From contig NZ_BLXY01000002.1 of the NCBI RefSeq assembly GCF_014193585.1, positions 186,001-250,000 on the forward strand: a stretch of 64,000 nucleotides of DNA. The letters run 5' to 3'. Of this stretch, positions 18,431 to 26,687 are shown piece after piece (the first letter of the stretch is position 1; each line of letters opens with the position of its first letter). Origin of the DNA: Geomonas paludis. Its GTDB lineage: Bacteria; Desulfobacterota; Desulfuromonadia; Geobacterales; Geobacteraceae. Made by a program: the position numbers and the translations under genes. The notes beneath the pieces were generated by a model. The model was not told the origin of the DNA. It did not search any database and saw only the letters and a list, made by a program, of their open reading frames with translations.

Positions 18431-19831
18431 CTAGGCCTGCGCTTGCTGTGCTTCTTCCGCGGCAGGGAGGCTCTCGATGCCCGGCCTCGCCTTGTCGCCG
18501 TTTCTCAACTCGTAGTATTCCTGCGGGGTGTTGATGTTGCTGAAGGAGTCGAAACTCGGGTCGAAGCCCGCCACCTCCTCGGCGGCGATCTCGTTCACCT
18601 TCAGCTGCGGCAGGATGGAGACGATGCGCCGCTTCCCCTGCTCCAGGCACTCTTCCATGGCGGCCAGGGCGCTCTTGTTGTACAGGGCGTGCAGCGGCTC
18701 GTAGCCGTGCTCGCTCTTGGGGAGCACCAGGTCGCAGTCGCCGCGACGCCCGGCGATATGCCTGATCAGGGCGGGATCGAGGTGCGGCATGTCGCAGGCG
18801 ACGGTGAAGACGCTCGGGGTGCCGGCCTGGGCGAGCCCCGCGTGGATCCCTGCCAGGGCCCCCATGCCCGGGTAGAGGTCGGGCACCTTGCGGCAGGGCA
18901 GAAACTGGTACTGCTCCGGGGTGTTGGTCACCAGGATCACCTCGGGGAAGATCTCGGAGAGTTCCCGGTAGATGCTCTCGATGAAGCGCCCACCCTTGTG
19001 CGGCAGGAGGGCCTTGTTGCTCCCCATGCGGCTGGAAGCGCCCCCAGCGAGGATGACGCCGGTAACGCCTGCGATCTTCTCCTGCCCCGACACGCTGATG
19101 GCTTCGGCGTGGGTGTATACCTTGAAGCTGTCGGCCCGCACGTACCCCACCAGGGTGATGCCGGCCTCCTCGGCCATCTTCACCGCCATGTCCGTGGGCG
19201 AGGTGCGCGACGCGATCAGGTCGATGCCGAGCATGGATGCCTTGGCGACCAGTTCGGTGGAAACCCGCCCAGAGGTGACCAATATGGTTCCAGCCAGCGA
19301 GATCCCCTTCAGGAGGGCCTCGCCGGCAATTCTGTCAATGGTATTGTGGCGGCCGATGTCCTCGGCATGCAGGAGCAGCGTGTCGCTCCCCACACCCGCG
19401 GAGTGCATCCCGCCGTGGTTCTTGTACCCTTCGCACTGCTGCGCCAGCTGGTTCATCAGCGCGAAGATGGTCTCGGGTGCGTGCACCCGGGAGGGGCCGG
19501 ACTTCTCGACCGGCCTGGGCATGTTGAAGCTGATCCCGGTGCCGCAGCCGGAAGTAAGCACCGGCTTGAGACGCTCGGGAAGCTCGCCCCGGATGGTGAC
19601 GCTGGCGGCGCCGAAGTCCTGGCAGATGGCCAGCGCCAGGAAGTCGTCCACCTTGGAGACGAAGCCCTGCAGGCGCAGGAAGCCGGCGACCAGAAAACGC
19701 AGGTCGTGGGGTGAAGCGATCAGGGTGGCCATCTCGCGCCCGTTCACCACCAACTGCAGGGGGTACTCGGTCACCACCCCGCCTTCCACCTGCTCCATGA
19801 CGCCCTTCTTGAAACTGTAAATGGTTGCCAC
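18431..19831 (-). CDS. FdhD-MobA fusion: formate dehydrogenase sulfurtransferase and molybdopterin guanylyltransferase
   Basis: 466 residues from GTG 19831 (aaggag seven bases upstream). Residues 1-255 are FdhD-like: VTSGRVSTELVAKASMLGID, AEDIGRHNTIDRIAG. Residues ~258-445 are MobA-like: GVILAGGASSRMGSNKALL, DLYPGMGALAGIHAG, VACDMPHLDPALI. FdhD passes sulfur to the molybdenum cofactor of formate dehydrogenase, and MobA adds GMP to the cofactor, so both act on FdnG maturation. The expected two-Cys loop of FdhD appears as GCGTG with one Cys only, so the sulfur transfer route may differ. It lies 150 bp downstream of the formate dehydrogenase operon. Confidence 0.9.
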   Translation of the reverse strand: MATIYSFKKGVMEQVEGGVVTEYPLQLVVNGREMATLIASPHDLRFLVAGFLRLQGFVSKVDDFLALAICQDFGAASVTIRGELPERLKPVLTSGCGTGISFNMPRPVEKSGPSRVHAPETIFALMNQLAQQCEGYKNHGGMHSAGVGSDTLLLHAEDIGRHNTIDRIAGEALLKGISLAGTILVTSGRVSTELVAKASMLGIDLIASRTSPTDMAVKMAEEAGITLVGYVRADSFKVYTHAEAISVSGQEKIAGVTGVILAGGASSRMGSNKALLPHKGGRFIESIYRELSEIFPEVILVTNTPEQYQFLPCRKVPDLYPGMGALAGIHAGLAQAGTPSVFTVACDMPHLDPALIRHIAGRRGDCDLVLPKSEHGYEPLHALYNKSALAAMEECLEQGKRRIVSILPQLKVNEIAAEEVAGFDPSFDSFSNINTPQEYYELRNGDKARPGIESLPAAEEAQQAQA

Positions 19832-19867
19832 CTGCGCACTCCTTGAATCTGATCTGGCTTAAAGCTG

Positions 19868-19925
19868 TTGCTCCCCCGCCCTGCCCCTCCCCCGCCTGTG
19901 CGGGAGAGGGGACTTCGGGAGGGTT
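19868..19925. repeat. Short GC-rich palindromic remnant, possibly of the dispersed repeat family
   Basis: CCCCTCCCCCGCCTGTGCGG followed by GAGAGGGG forms an imperfect hairpin in the 150-bp gap between fdhD-mobA and the NrfD-type gene. It resembles the hairpin arm of the family at 17311 but lacks the second half. It may also work as a terminator within the operon. Confidence 0.35.
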
Positions 19926-19981
19926 TCCTCGTACTTCTAAGCTGTTACTGCGAAAGATTCAAACTGCTGCTGCAACTTCCG

Positions 19982-21184
19982 CTAGGCCTTGGCCGCACCG
20001 TGAGCGTGGCCTTTCTCGGTTTTGTGGAAGTGGTCCGGAATCGAGTAGTCGACGGTTTCCGGATGGTGCTCGAAGATCGGGAAGTACTTCGCGATCAGCA
20101 CGAAGAACAGGACGTGCGCAGCGATGATGCCGACGGTGACCAGGGTCTCGATGAAAGACGGGTAGTAGAAGGTGCCCGGAGCCTCCATGCCGAACATGGA
20201 AACGTTGAAGCGGTTCAGGATGATGCCCGCGATCACCAGCCAGGCGGCGGTGGCGCGCAGGCGGCCGTCTTCGCGAACCTTCCTGCTCATCAGCATGAAG
20301 AGCGGGATGATCATGCCGCCGACCACTTCAACCACGAAGAGGATCAGCAGGCCGGGACGGTTGGTGAGCGGCCCCTCGGTCAGAGCGAAGAGGGAGAAGA
20401 ACTTCACGGTCAGGTACACGGTGATGACCCACGGGAGGATCTTGGCCAGGGTCTCGAGTAGTTCGCTCTCGTCCGGCTGCCCCATGTACTTGTGGCTCAT
20501 GGTGGCCTCCACGATGATGATGGAGATACCGGCGCACATCGCGGAAAGCCAGAACAGCAGCGGCAGCAGCGGGTTGTACCAGAGGCTGTGCAGTTTGTCG
20601 ACCGCGATCAGGAAGAAGGTGCCCAGCGAGGACTGGTGCAGGGTGGAGATGGAGGCCGCGGCGACCACCAGCGGCATCTCCAGGGTACGCAAAAGACGCA
20701 GCGGCACGTGGTAGCCGAACTTCTCGCACACCGGCGACAGGAACTCGAGGAAGAGCACCGTGGTGTACGCCATGACGCACATGGAAACCTCGAACATCGG
20801 GGAGTGCGGGTTCCAGTACACCAGGGTGTGCCAGCCGCGCTGCGGCTGCCCCAGGTCGAGCAGCAGACCGACGCAGACCAGGGAGTAACCGAGGAAGCCG
20901 GTCACGATGGCCGGACGTACCAGCGGCTCGAGCTTCTTGATGTGGAAGCAGTGCACGATGGCCCCGAGGGTGAAGGCGCCGGCCGCAAGCGGTACCGCGG
21001 TGACGACGTCGAAGGAGATCCAGAGACCCCACGGGAAGGTGTCGTTCAGGTTGGTGGTGACGCCCAGGCCGAACACGAAGCGGGCCAGGGAGGCGAGCGC
21101 GCCCACAGCCACCAGGACGATCAGGAACTGCACGAAGCGGTGGTAGCCCTTGATCTCGTTAGCGATTATCTTTGCAGCGGTCAT
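19982..21184 (-). CDS. NrfD/HybB-type membrane subunit of formate dehydrogenase
   Basis: 400 residues with about ten hydrophobic helices. The NrfD/PsrC family pattern is visible: FPWGLWISFDVVTAVPLAAG, LLLDLGQPQRGWHTLVYWNP, SMFGMEAPGTFYYPSFIE. Such subunits anchor iron-sulfur/molybdoenzyme modules and pass electrons to quinone without heme. The C-terminal tail is His-rich (HFHKTEKGHAHG). The start codon follows the iron-sulfur subunit stop with no gap. A cytochrome-b gamma subunit, as in E. coli FdnI, is not present; this NrfD-type protein takes its place. Confidence 0.9.
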   Translation of the reverse strand: MTAAKIIANEIKGYHRFVQFLIVLVAVGALASLARFVFGLGVTTNLNDTFPWGLWISFDVVTAVPLAAGAFTLGAIVHCFHIKKLEPLVRPAIVTGFLGYSLVCVGLLLDLGQPQRGWHTLVYWNPHSPMFEVSMCVMAYTTVLFLEFLSPVCEKFGYHVPLRLLRTLEMPLVVAAASISTLHQSSLGTFFLIAVDKLHSLWYNPLLPLLFWLSAMCAGISIIIVEATMSHKYMGQPDESELLETLAKILPWVITVYLTVKFFSLFALTEGPLTNRPGLLILFVVEVVGGMIIPLFMLMSRKVREDGRLRATAAWLVIAGIILNRFNVSMFGMEAPGTFYYPSFIETLVTVGIIAAHVLFFVLIAKYFPIFEHHPETVDYSIPDHFHKTEKGHAHGAAKA

Positions 21185-22024
21185 CTAGCTCTCCTCCTTC
21201 GGCGTAGCGCCGGATTTTCTCTGCTCCTCTTCCTTGGCGATCCTCTCCTTCCTGTGGTTGAACCAGGACAGCAGCGACAGCGAGCTGCCGACGGTGAGGA
21301 AGATGCCCGGGACCAGGCGCAGCGCCTGCCAGGTGTAGGACGGGAGCGGACGCTTGGTGACCGGCTTGAAGCCGAGCTCGTCGAAGGGAAGCGCGGTCAG
21401 GTAGATGACCGAGGTGCCGCCCGCCTCTTCGGAGCCGTAGAGCTTCTTCAGGTACTTCTCCGGACGTGCCGCGATCCTCTTGTTGGCTTCCTTGATCATC
21501 TCATCGCGGTTGCCGTAGGTGATGGCGGAGACACAGGTGGTGGCGCAGGCCGGCTTCAGCCCTTCCTTCACCCTGGAGTAGCAGCCGGTGCACTTTCTCA
21601 CCAGCGGCAGCGCCTTGCTCCACTCGTACTTGGGCACCCCGAACGGGCAGGCGACCATGCAGAAGCGGCAGCCGATGCAGCGATCCGCGTCATAGGTGAC
21701 CGGGCCTTCCTTGGTCTTCTTGAAGGCGCCTACCGGGCAGACCGATGCGCAGGCCGGCTCGTTGCAGTGCATGCACATCTCTTTGTAGAAGGCGAACTCG
21801 TTCTGCCCGTTCTTCTCGTAGTCCCGGAACTTGATGCGGGTAAAGGTGTATTCCGACATGAGCGGCGGGTTCTGGTAGCCTTCGCCGGTGAAGAACTCGG
21901 TCTTCTCGGCGCCCAGCTGGTTCCACTGCTTGCAGGCAACCTGGCAGCCGCGGCAGCCGGTGCACTTGGTCATGTCGATCAAAAATGCCTTGCTTTTGTT
22001 GAAATCCTGGTTCTCGCTGCTCAT
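21185..22024 (-). CDS. Formate dehydrogenase iron-sulfur subunit
   Basis: 279 residues. Four [4Fe-4S] motifs are visible: CTGCRGCQVAC, CMHCNEPACASVCPVG, CIGCRFCMVACPFG and the CTGC/CATTC set. Near the C-terminus (~235-258, RLVPGIFLTVGSSLSLLSW) there is one membrane helix, as in FdnH-type proteins. It carries electrons from the catalytic subunit to the NrfD-type membrane subunit. Its start overlaps the fdnG stop (ATGA), and its stop abuts the next start, so the three genes form a tight operon. Confidence 0.93.
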   Translation of the reverse strand: MSSENQDFNKSKAFLIDMTKCTGCRGCQVACKQWNQLGAEKTEFFTGEGYQNPPLMSEYTFTRIKFRDYEKNGQNEFAFYKEMCMHCNEPACASVCPVGAFKKTKEGPVTYDADRCIGCRFCMVACPFGVPKYEWSKALPLVRKCTGCYSRVKEGLKPACATTCVSAITYGNRDEMIKEANKRIAARPEKYLKKLYGSEEAGGTSVIYLTALPFDELGFKPVTKRPLPSYTWQALRLVPGIFLTVGSSLSLLSWFNHRKERIAKEEEQRKSGATPKEES

Positions 22025-25000
22025 GCGCGTTTACCCCCTTTCTCGATGTTGCAGAGGAATGCCTTGAACTCGGGGATGCTTGTGTTCGCGCAACCGACCG
22101 ACGGCGTAAGGACGTTGCCGGAGTCGCCGGTAGCCAGACCTGCATAACCGAAGTGCCAGGGGAGACCCACCTGCTCTACCTCTTTCCCCTGCACATTGAA
22201 CGGCTTCAGCCTGGAGGTGACCAGGGCCTTCGCCTCGATGGAACCGCGCTCGCTGGTAACCTTCACCATGTCGCCGTTGTTGATCCCCTTGGCGCGGGCC
22301 AGGGTCTGGGAAATCTCCACGAACATGGTCGGGACCAGTTCCACAAGCCACGGGAGCGAACGGGTCATGGCGCCTGCCTGCCAGTGCTCGGTCATCCTGT
22401 AGGTGGTGCCGACGTACGGGAACTTCGCCGTGTCGCTGGTCATGTTGGCCGGCACCTTCACCGCCGGGTTGGTCTGGGTTTTGGAGAGAAGGTTCTTGGC
22501 CGGGCTTTCGATCGGCTCGTAGTGCTCGGGGAACGGACCGTCCTTCATGTCCAGAGCGTAGAGACGGCCGTGGCCTTCAGCCAGCATGATGAACGGGTAC
22601 TTCCCTTCCTTGGCGTCGTTCATCGGCGGCCACGGACCGTCGGGCACGTCGCCTTTCCATTTCTTCTCCAGGGCGTCCCAAGTGATGACGACGCGCTTGG
22701 GGTTGAACGGCACGCCGTCCGGGTTGACCGAGGCGCGGTTGTAGATGATGCGGCGGTTTACCGGCCAAGCCCAGGACCACTTCGGGTACATGCCCAGGCC
22801 GGTCGGGTCGGCGAGGTCGCGACGCGCCATCAGATTGCCGTCCTTGGTGTAGGAACCGCAGTAGATCCAGTTGCCGGAGACGGTGGAGCCGTCGTCCTGC
22901 AGATACTTGAACATCGGGACCTGGTCGCCGGCCTTGAACTCCAGGGTCTTGTCCTTGTCGACGATGGTCATGTCCTTGGTGAAGTAGCCGTTGATCTCCT
23001 TGGCGACCATGTGCACTTCCGGCTCCTCGCCCTGCCCATAGTTCCACGCCAGCTTGGTGATCGGCTCGGGGAATACACCCCCTTTCTCGTATGCCTTCTT
23101 CATGCGCTTGGCGAACTGATCGATGATCCAGAGGTCGCTCTTCGCGTCACCGACCGGCTCGGCGGCCTTGTAGCGCCACTGGGCCCAGCGGCCGGAGTTG
23201 GAGATGGAACCTTCCTTCTCGACGGAGGAGGCTGCCGGCAGCATGAAGACTTCGGTCTTGATGTCCTTCGGGTTGACGCCGGGGCGCTTCCAGAAGATCG
23301 AGGTCTCGGTCTCCCAGAGGTCGACGGTGACGAGCCAGTCGAGTTTGCCCAGGGCCTCGCGGGTCTTCAGGGAGTCCGGACCGCCGACGGCCGGGTTCTG
23401 GCCCATGCAGACCAGGCCCTGCAGTTCCCCTTTACCCATCTTCTCCATCAGCTTCACGAAGGAGTAGTTGCCGCTTCTCTTGGGGAGGTAGTCGTAGCAG
23501 AAGTTGTTTTCCTTGGTGGCGTTGTCGCCGTACCAGGCTTTCAGCAGACTCACGGTGTACTTCGGGGTGTTGCCCCACCAGTTGGCGCTCTTCGCGTCCT
23601 TGGTTTTCGGGGTCCACTTCTCGAGGTAGGCCTTCAGGTCGACGTTGTCGAACTCCGGGGACTTCAGGTAGCCCGGCAGGAGGTGGAACAGCAGACCGTA
23701 GTCGGTCGACCCCTGGACGTTGGACTCACCGCGCAGCGCGTTGACGCCGCCGCCGGCGATGCCGATGTTACCGAGCAGCATCTGCAGCATGGCGGTAGCG
23801 CGGACGTTCTGGGAACCGTGGGTGGACTGGGTGATGCCCATGGCGTAGAGGATGGTGCCCGCCTTGTCGGCGCGGCCGGTGGAGCAGTAGGTCTTGGCGA
23901 CAGCGAGGTAGTCTTCCTTCTTGGTGCCGGTGATGTTGCAGACCATGTCCACGGTGTAACGGGAGTAGTGCTTCTTCAGGAGCTGGTACACGCAGCGCGG
24001 ATCCTTCATGGAGTGGTCGCGCTTGGGGTTGCCGGCGCCGTCGACAGCGTAGGCCCAAGCCTTGGCATCGTAGGTCTTCTCCTGGTCGTCGAACGCGCAG
24101 AAGATCCCTTCGTTGAAGTCGTACTTGTCGTTCACGATGAAAGTGGCATTGGTGTACTCGCGGACGTACTCCTCGTGAACCATGTTGTTCTGCAGCGCGT
24201 AGTTGATCATGCCGCCCAGGAAGGCGATGTCGGTGCCGGGACGGATCTGCGCGTAGTGGTCCGCCTTGGAGGCGGTCCTGGTGAAGCGGGGATCGACGGC
24301 GATCAGCTTGCCGCCCTGATCCATGGCCGCCTCGATCCATTTCATGGAAATCGGGTGGTTCTCGGCCGGGTTGCAGCCGATGGCGAGAATCGCGTCAGCG
24401 TTTCTCAGGTCGATCCAGTGGTTGGTCATTGCCCCACGTCCAAACGAAGCCGCCAGACCGGCGACTGTAGCGGAGTGTCATATTCGGGCTTGGTGTTCGA
24501 GGTTGGCGACCCCCATGGAGCGGGCGAACTTGCTCCAGAGGTAGCACTCCTCGTTGTCCAGACCTGCGCCGCCCAGGAATGCCATCCCTTCGGTGCGGTT
24601 GACCACGTACTCCTTGTTGTCTTTCTTGTTGATCTCTTTGGCCTTGAAGGACTTGTCGCGCGTATCCTTCATCTTCTGCGCGATACGCTCCAGGGCCCAG
24701 TCCCACGACTTCTCTTCGAACTTGTCGCTACCGGGGGCGCGGTACATCACCTTCTGCAGGCGACGCTCGTTGTTGGCCACCTGGAACAGCGCGCTACCCT
24801 TCGAGCAGAGCGCACCCTGGTTGATCGGGTGCTGGGTGTCCCCCTCGATGTTCACGATCTTGCCGTTCTTGGTATGCACCACAAGCCCGCAACCTACCGC
24901 GCAGAAAGGACAGATGGTGGTCGAGCTTTTCAGCCCCTTGGTGCGCATCTGCGAGCTGTCTGCGCCGCCCGCTTCTGCTTTTTTGCCGGAGAGGATCAGT

Positions 25001-25050
25001 GCCGCAGCAGCCGCCCCCCCCTGCAGAAACTCCCGTCGTGAAACTGCCAT
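22021..25050 (-). CDS. fdnG: Formate dehydrogenase catalytic subunit with selenocysteine (UGA read-through)
   Basis: 1009 residues if TGA 24480-24478 is read as selenocysteine (Sec191). Start ATG 25050 has aaggagag upstream. Order: twin-arginine signal (SRREFLQGGAAAAALILSG), [4Fe-4S] motif CPFCAVGCG with the fourth Cys in ALCSKGS, then the active site EHQARI-U-HSATVAGLAASFGRGAM, matching the FdnG pattern, then the rest of the molybdopterin domains to LCNIEKGGKRA. A stem-loop just after the UGA (24465-24449) has the GGUCU loop of bacterial SECIS elements. It oxidises formate to CO2 in the periplasm. It is not a pseudogene despite the in-frame stop. Confidence 0.93.
24449..24480 (-). promoter_or_regulatory. 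UGA selenocysteine codon and SECIS hairpin
   Basis: After TGA (24480-24478), 12 bases lead to GUCGCC (24465-24460), apical loop GGUCU (24459-24455), GGCGGC (24454-24449). The loop sequence and distance match the SelB-binding hairpin known from E. coli fdhF and fdnG. Confidence 0.85.
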
Positions 25051-25110
25051 GTTGAATCTCTCCTTTTTCCATGATAAACGTCGTCGACGCCGGATAAGCA
25101 CCGCGTATAC

Positions 25111-25126
25111 GGCAATTGCCATGCCA
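25111..25126 (-). promoter_or_regulatory. Sigma-54 (-24/-12) promoter of the formate dehydrogenase operon
   Basis: On the minus strand TGGCATGGCAATTGCC matches the consensus TGGCACGNNNNTTGCW at all but the sixth and last bases, with GG and GC twelve bases apart as required. It lies 61 bp upstream of the fdnG start. Confidence 0.75.
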
Positions 25127-25129
25127 GCC

Positions 25130-25143
25130 CGTAAACGTTTACG
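25130..25143. promoter_or_regulatory. 14-bp palindrome next to the -24 box (possible operator)
   Basis: CGTAAACGTTTACG is a perfect palindrome immediately upstream of the -24 element; a half copy, CGTAAACG, begins at 25162, 32 bp (about three helical turns) further upstream. Candidate binding site of a regulator; identity unknown. Confidence 0.45.
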
Positions 25144-25233
25144 AGAAAAATAGTTGTGTACCGTAAACGTCCGAAATGATAATGTTGTCTGCGCTAGTCG
25201 GGAATTTTCAGAAGATTAACTTTAATTAACAAT

Positions 25234-25268
25234 TGTGACGTTTTGTCAAAACGTGTGACATTTTGTCC
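25234..25268. promoter_or_regulatory. Pair of TGTGAC-N5-GTC repeats, candidate upstream activator sites
   Basis: TGTGACGTTTTGTCA at 25234-25248 and TGTGACATTTTGTCC at 25254-25268, exactly 20 bp apart (two helical turns). The first contains TGAC-N5-GTCA dyad symmetry. They lie ~110-140 bp upstream of the sigma-54 promoter, a normal distance for an NtrC-family activator, and ~50-85 bp before the regulator gene. Confidence 0.55.
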
Positions 25269-25319
25269 AAGACGGCCCCTCCAGCAACGGCGCGGGAAAG
25301 AAGCGAGGAACGCCCCAAA

Positions 25320-26687
25320 ATGACACAAGAACGAATTCTCATCTGCGATGACGAGGAAGGGATCCTCATCTACCTGAAGAAGCTGTTGCAGACCCAGGGC
25401 TACCTCGTGGAGACCTTCAATGCCGGCGCGCAGCTTTTGCGCCGCCTACGCGAGGGGGATCCCGGCGACGCCGACCTGATCCTGCAGGACGTCAGGATGC
25501 CCGACCTGGACGGCATCAGCGTGCTGCAGGAGGTGAAGCAGCTCCGCCCCTCACTTCCCATCATCATCATGACCGCCTTCGGCACCATCGACGCCGCGGT
25601 GGAGGCGATCAAGCTGGGCGCCTACGACTACGTCACCAAGCCCTTCCCCAAGGAGAAGATCCTGAGCGTCCTGAAGAACGCCCTGGAGAAGGAGCAGCTG
25701 TTGCAGGAAAACCGGGCTCTCAAGACCGAGCTGGGCAAGCCGATCCTGCAGGACGCCATCATCTTCAGAAGTGCCGTGTTCCAGGAGACCTACGACCTCA
25801 CCCTGCAGGTCGCGGCCAGCGAGGCGAACATCCTGGTGCTGGGGGAGTCCGGCACCGGCAAGGAACTGATCGCCGGGGCCATCCACTACAACAGCCCGCG
25901 GCGCGAGCGCCGCTTCCTCTCCATCAACTGCGCCGCCCTCACCGAGACCCTGTTGGAAAGCCAGCTTTTCGGGCACGTGCGCGGCGCCTTCACCGGTGCC
26001 ATCACCCACCAGAAGGGACTTTTGGAGGAAGCCGACGGCGGCACCCTGTTCATGGACGAGATCGGAGACATGAGCCTTCCCATCCAGGCGAAGCTTTTGC
26101 GCGTGATCCAGGAGCGCGACTTCATTCCCGTGGGCGCCACCCGCGCCAAGAGCGCCGACATCCGCTTCGTCGCCGCAACCAACAAGGACCTCGAGGAGGA
26201 GGTGCGCGCCGGCAGGTTCCGCGAGGACCTCTACTACCGCCTTAACGTGATCAACATCCCCCTCCCCCCCCTGCGCGAGCGCAAGGACGACATCGAGCCG
26301 CTGGCGCAGCACTTCCTCAAGAAGTACAGCCTCAAGATGAAAAAAGAAGTGACCGGCGTCACCCCGGAGGCGCTGCACCTCCTGTGCGGCTACGACTGGC
26401 CAGGCAACATTCGCGAGTTGGAGAACGTGATGGAGCGCGCCGTGATCCTGGCGCGCACCCCGCTGGTCACCCCCAAGGAGCTCCCCATCTGGCGTAGGCA
26501 GCAAAAAGCTTCGGCGGCGCCCGTCGAACCGCAGCTGGTTTCCCTTGAGAACATGGAGAAGGCGCACATCGAGCGCACCCTGCTCGGGACCGGCTACCAC
26601 AAGAGCCGCTCCGCCGAGATCCTGGGCATATCCAGGAAGACCCTGGACCGCAAGATCGTCGAGTACGAGATCACCATCCCCTCATGA
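25320..26687 (+). CDS. Sigma-54-dependent response regulator (NtrC family)
   Basis: 455 residues from ATG 25320. Receiver domain ~5-120 with D57 in [13 protein letters not shown]+ domain ~140-380 with Walker A GESGTGKE, the sigma-54 contact loop GAFTGA, and Walker [14 protein letters not shown]-terminal Fis-type helix-turn-helix ([18 protein letters not shown]). It activates sigma-54 polymerase after phosphorylation by the kinase whose start overlaps its stop by 4 bp. Divergent from fdnG, whose promoter has a -24/-12 sequence, so the formate dehydrogenase operon is its most likely target. Confidence 0.93.
   Translation: MTQERILICDDEEGILIYLKKLLQTQGYLVETFNAGAQLLRRLREGDPGDADLILQDVRMPDLDGISVLQEVKQLRPSLPIIIMTAFGTIDAAVEAIKLGAYDYVTKPFPKEKILSVLKNALEKEQLLQENRALKTELGKPILQDAIIFRSAVFQETYDLTLQVAASEANILVLGESGTGKELIAGAIHYNSPRRERRFLSINCAALTETLLESQLFGHVRGAFTGAITHQKGLLEEADGGTLFMDEIGDMSLPIQAKLLRVIQERDFIPVGATRAKSADIRFVAATNKDLEEEVRAGRFREDLYYRLNVINIPLPPLRERKDDIEPLAQHFLKKYSLKMKKEVTGVTPEALHLLCGYDWPGNIRELENVMERAVILARTPLVTPKELPIWRRQQKASAAPVEPQLVSLENMEKAHIERTLLGTGYHKSRSAEILGISRKTLDRKIVEYEITIPS

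Noticed and set aside
22021-25122. Formate dehydrogenase as two separate genes or a pseudogene
   Set aside because: The only interruption is a TGA at the known selenocysteine position with a matching SECIS hairpin, and both sides are conserved and in the same frame.
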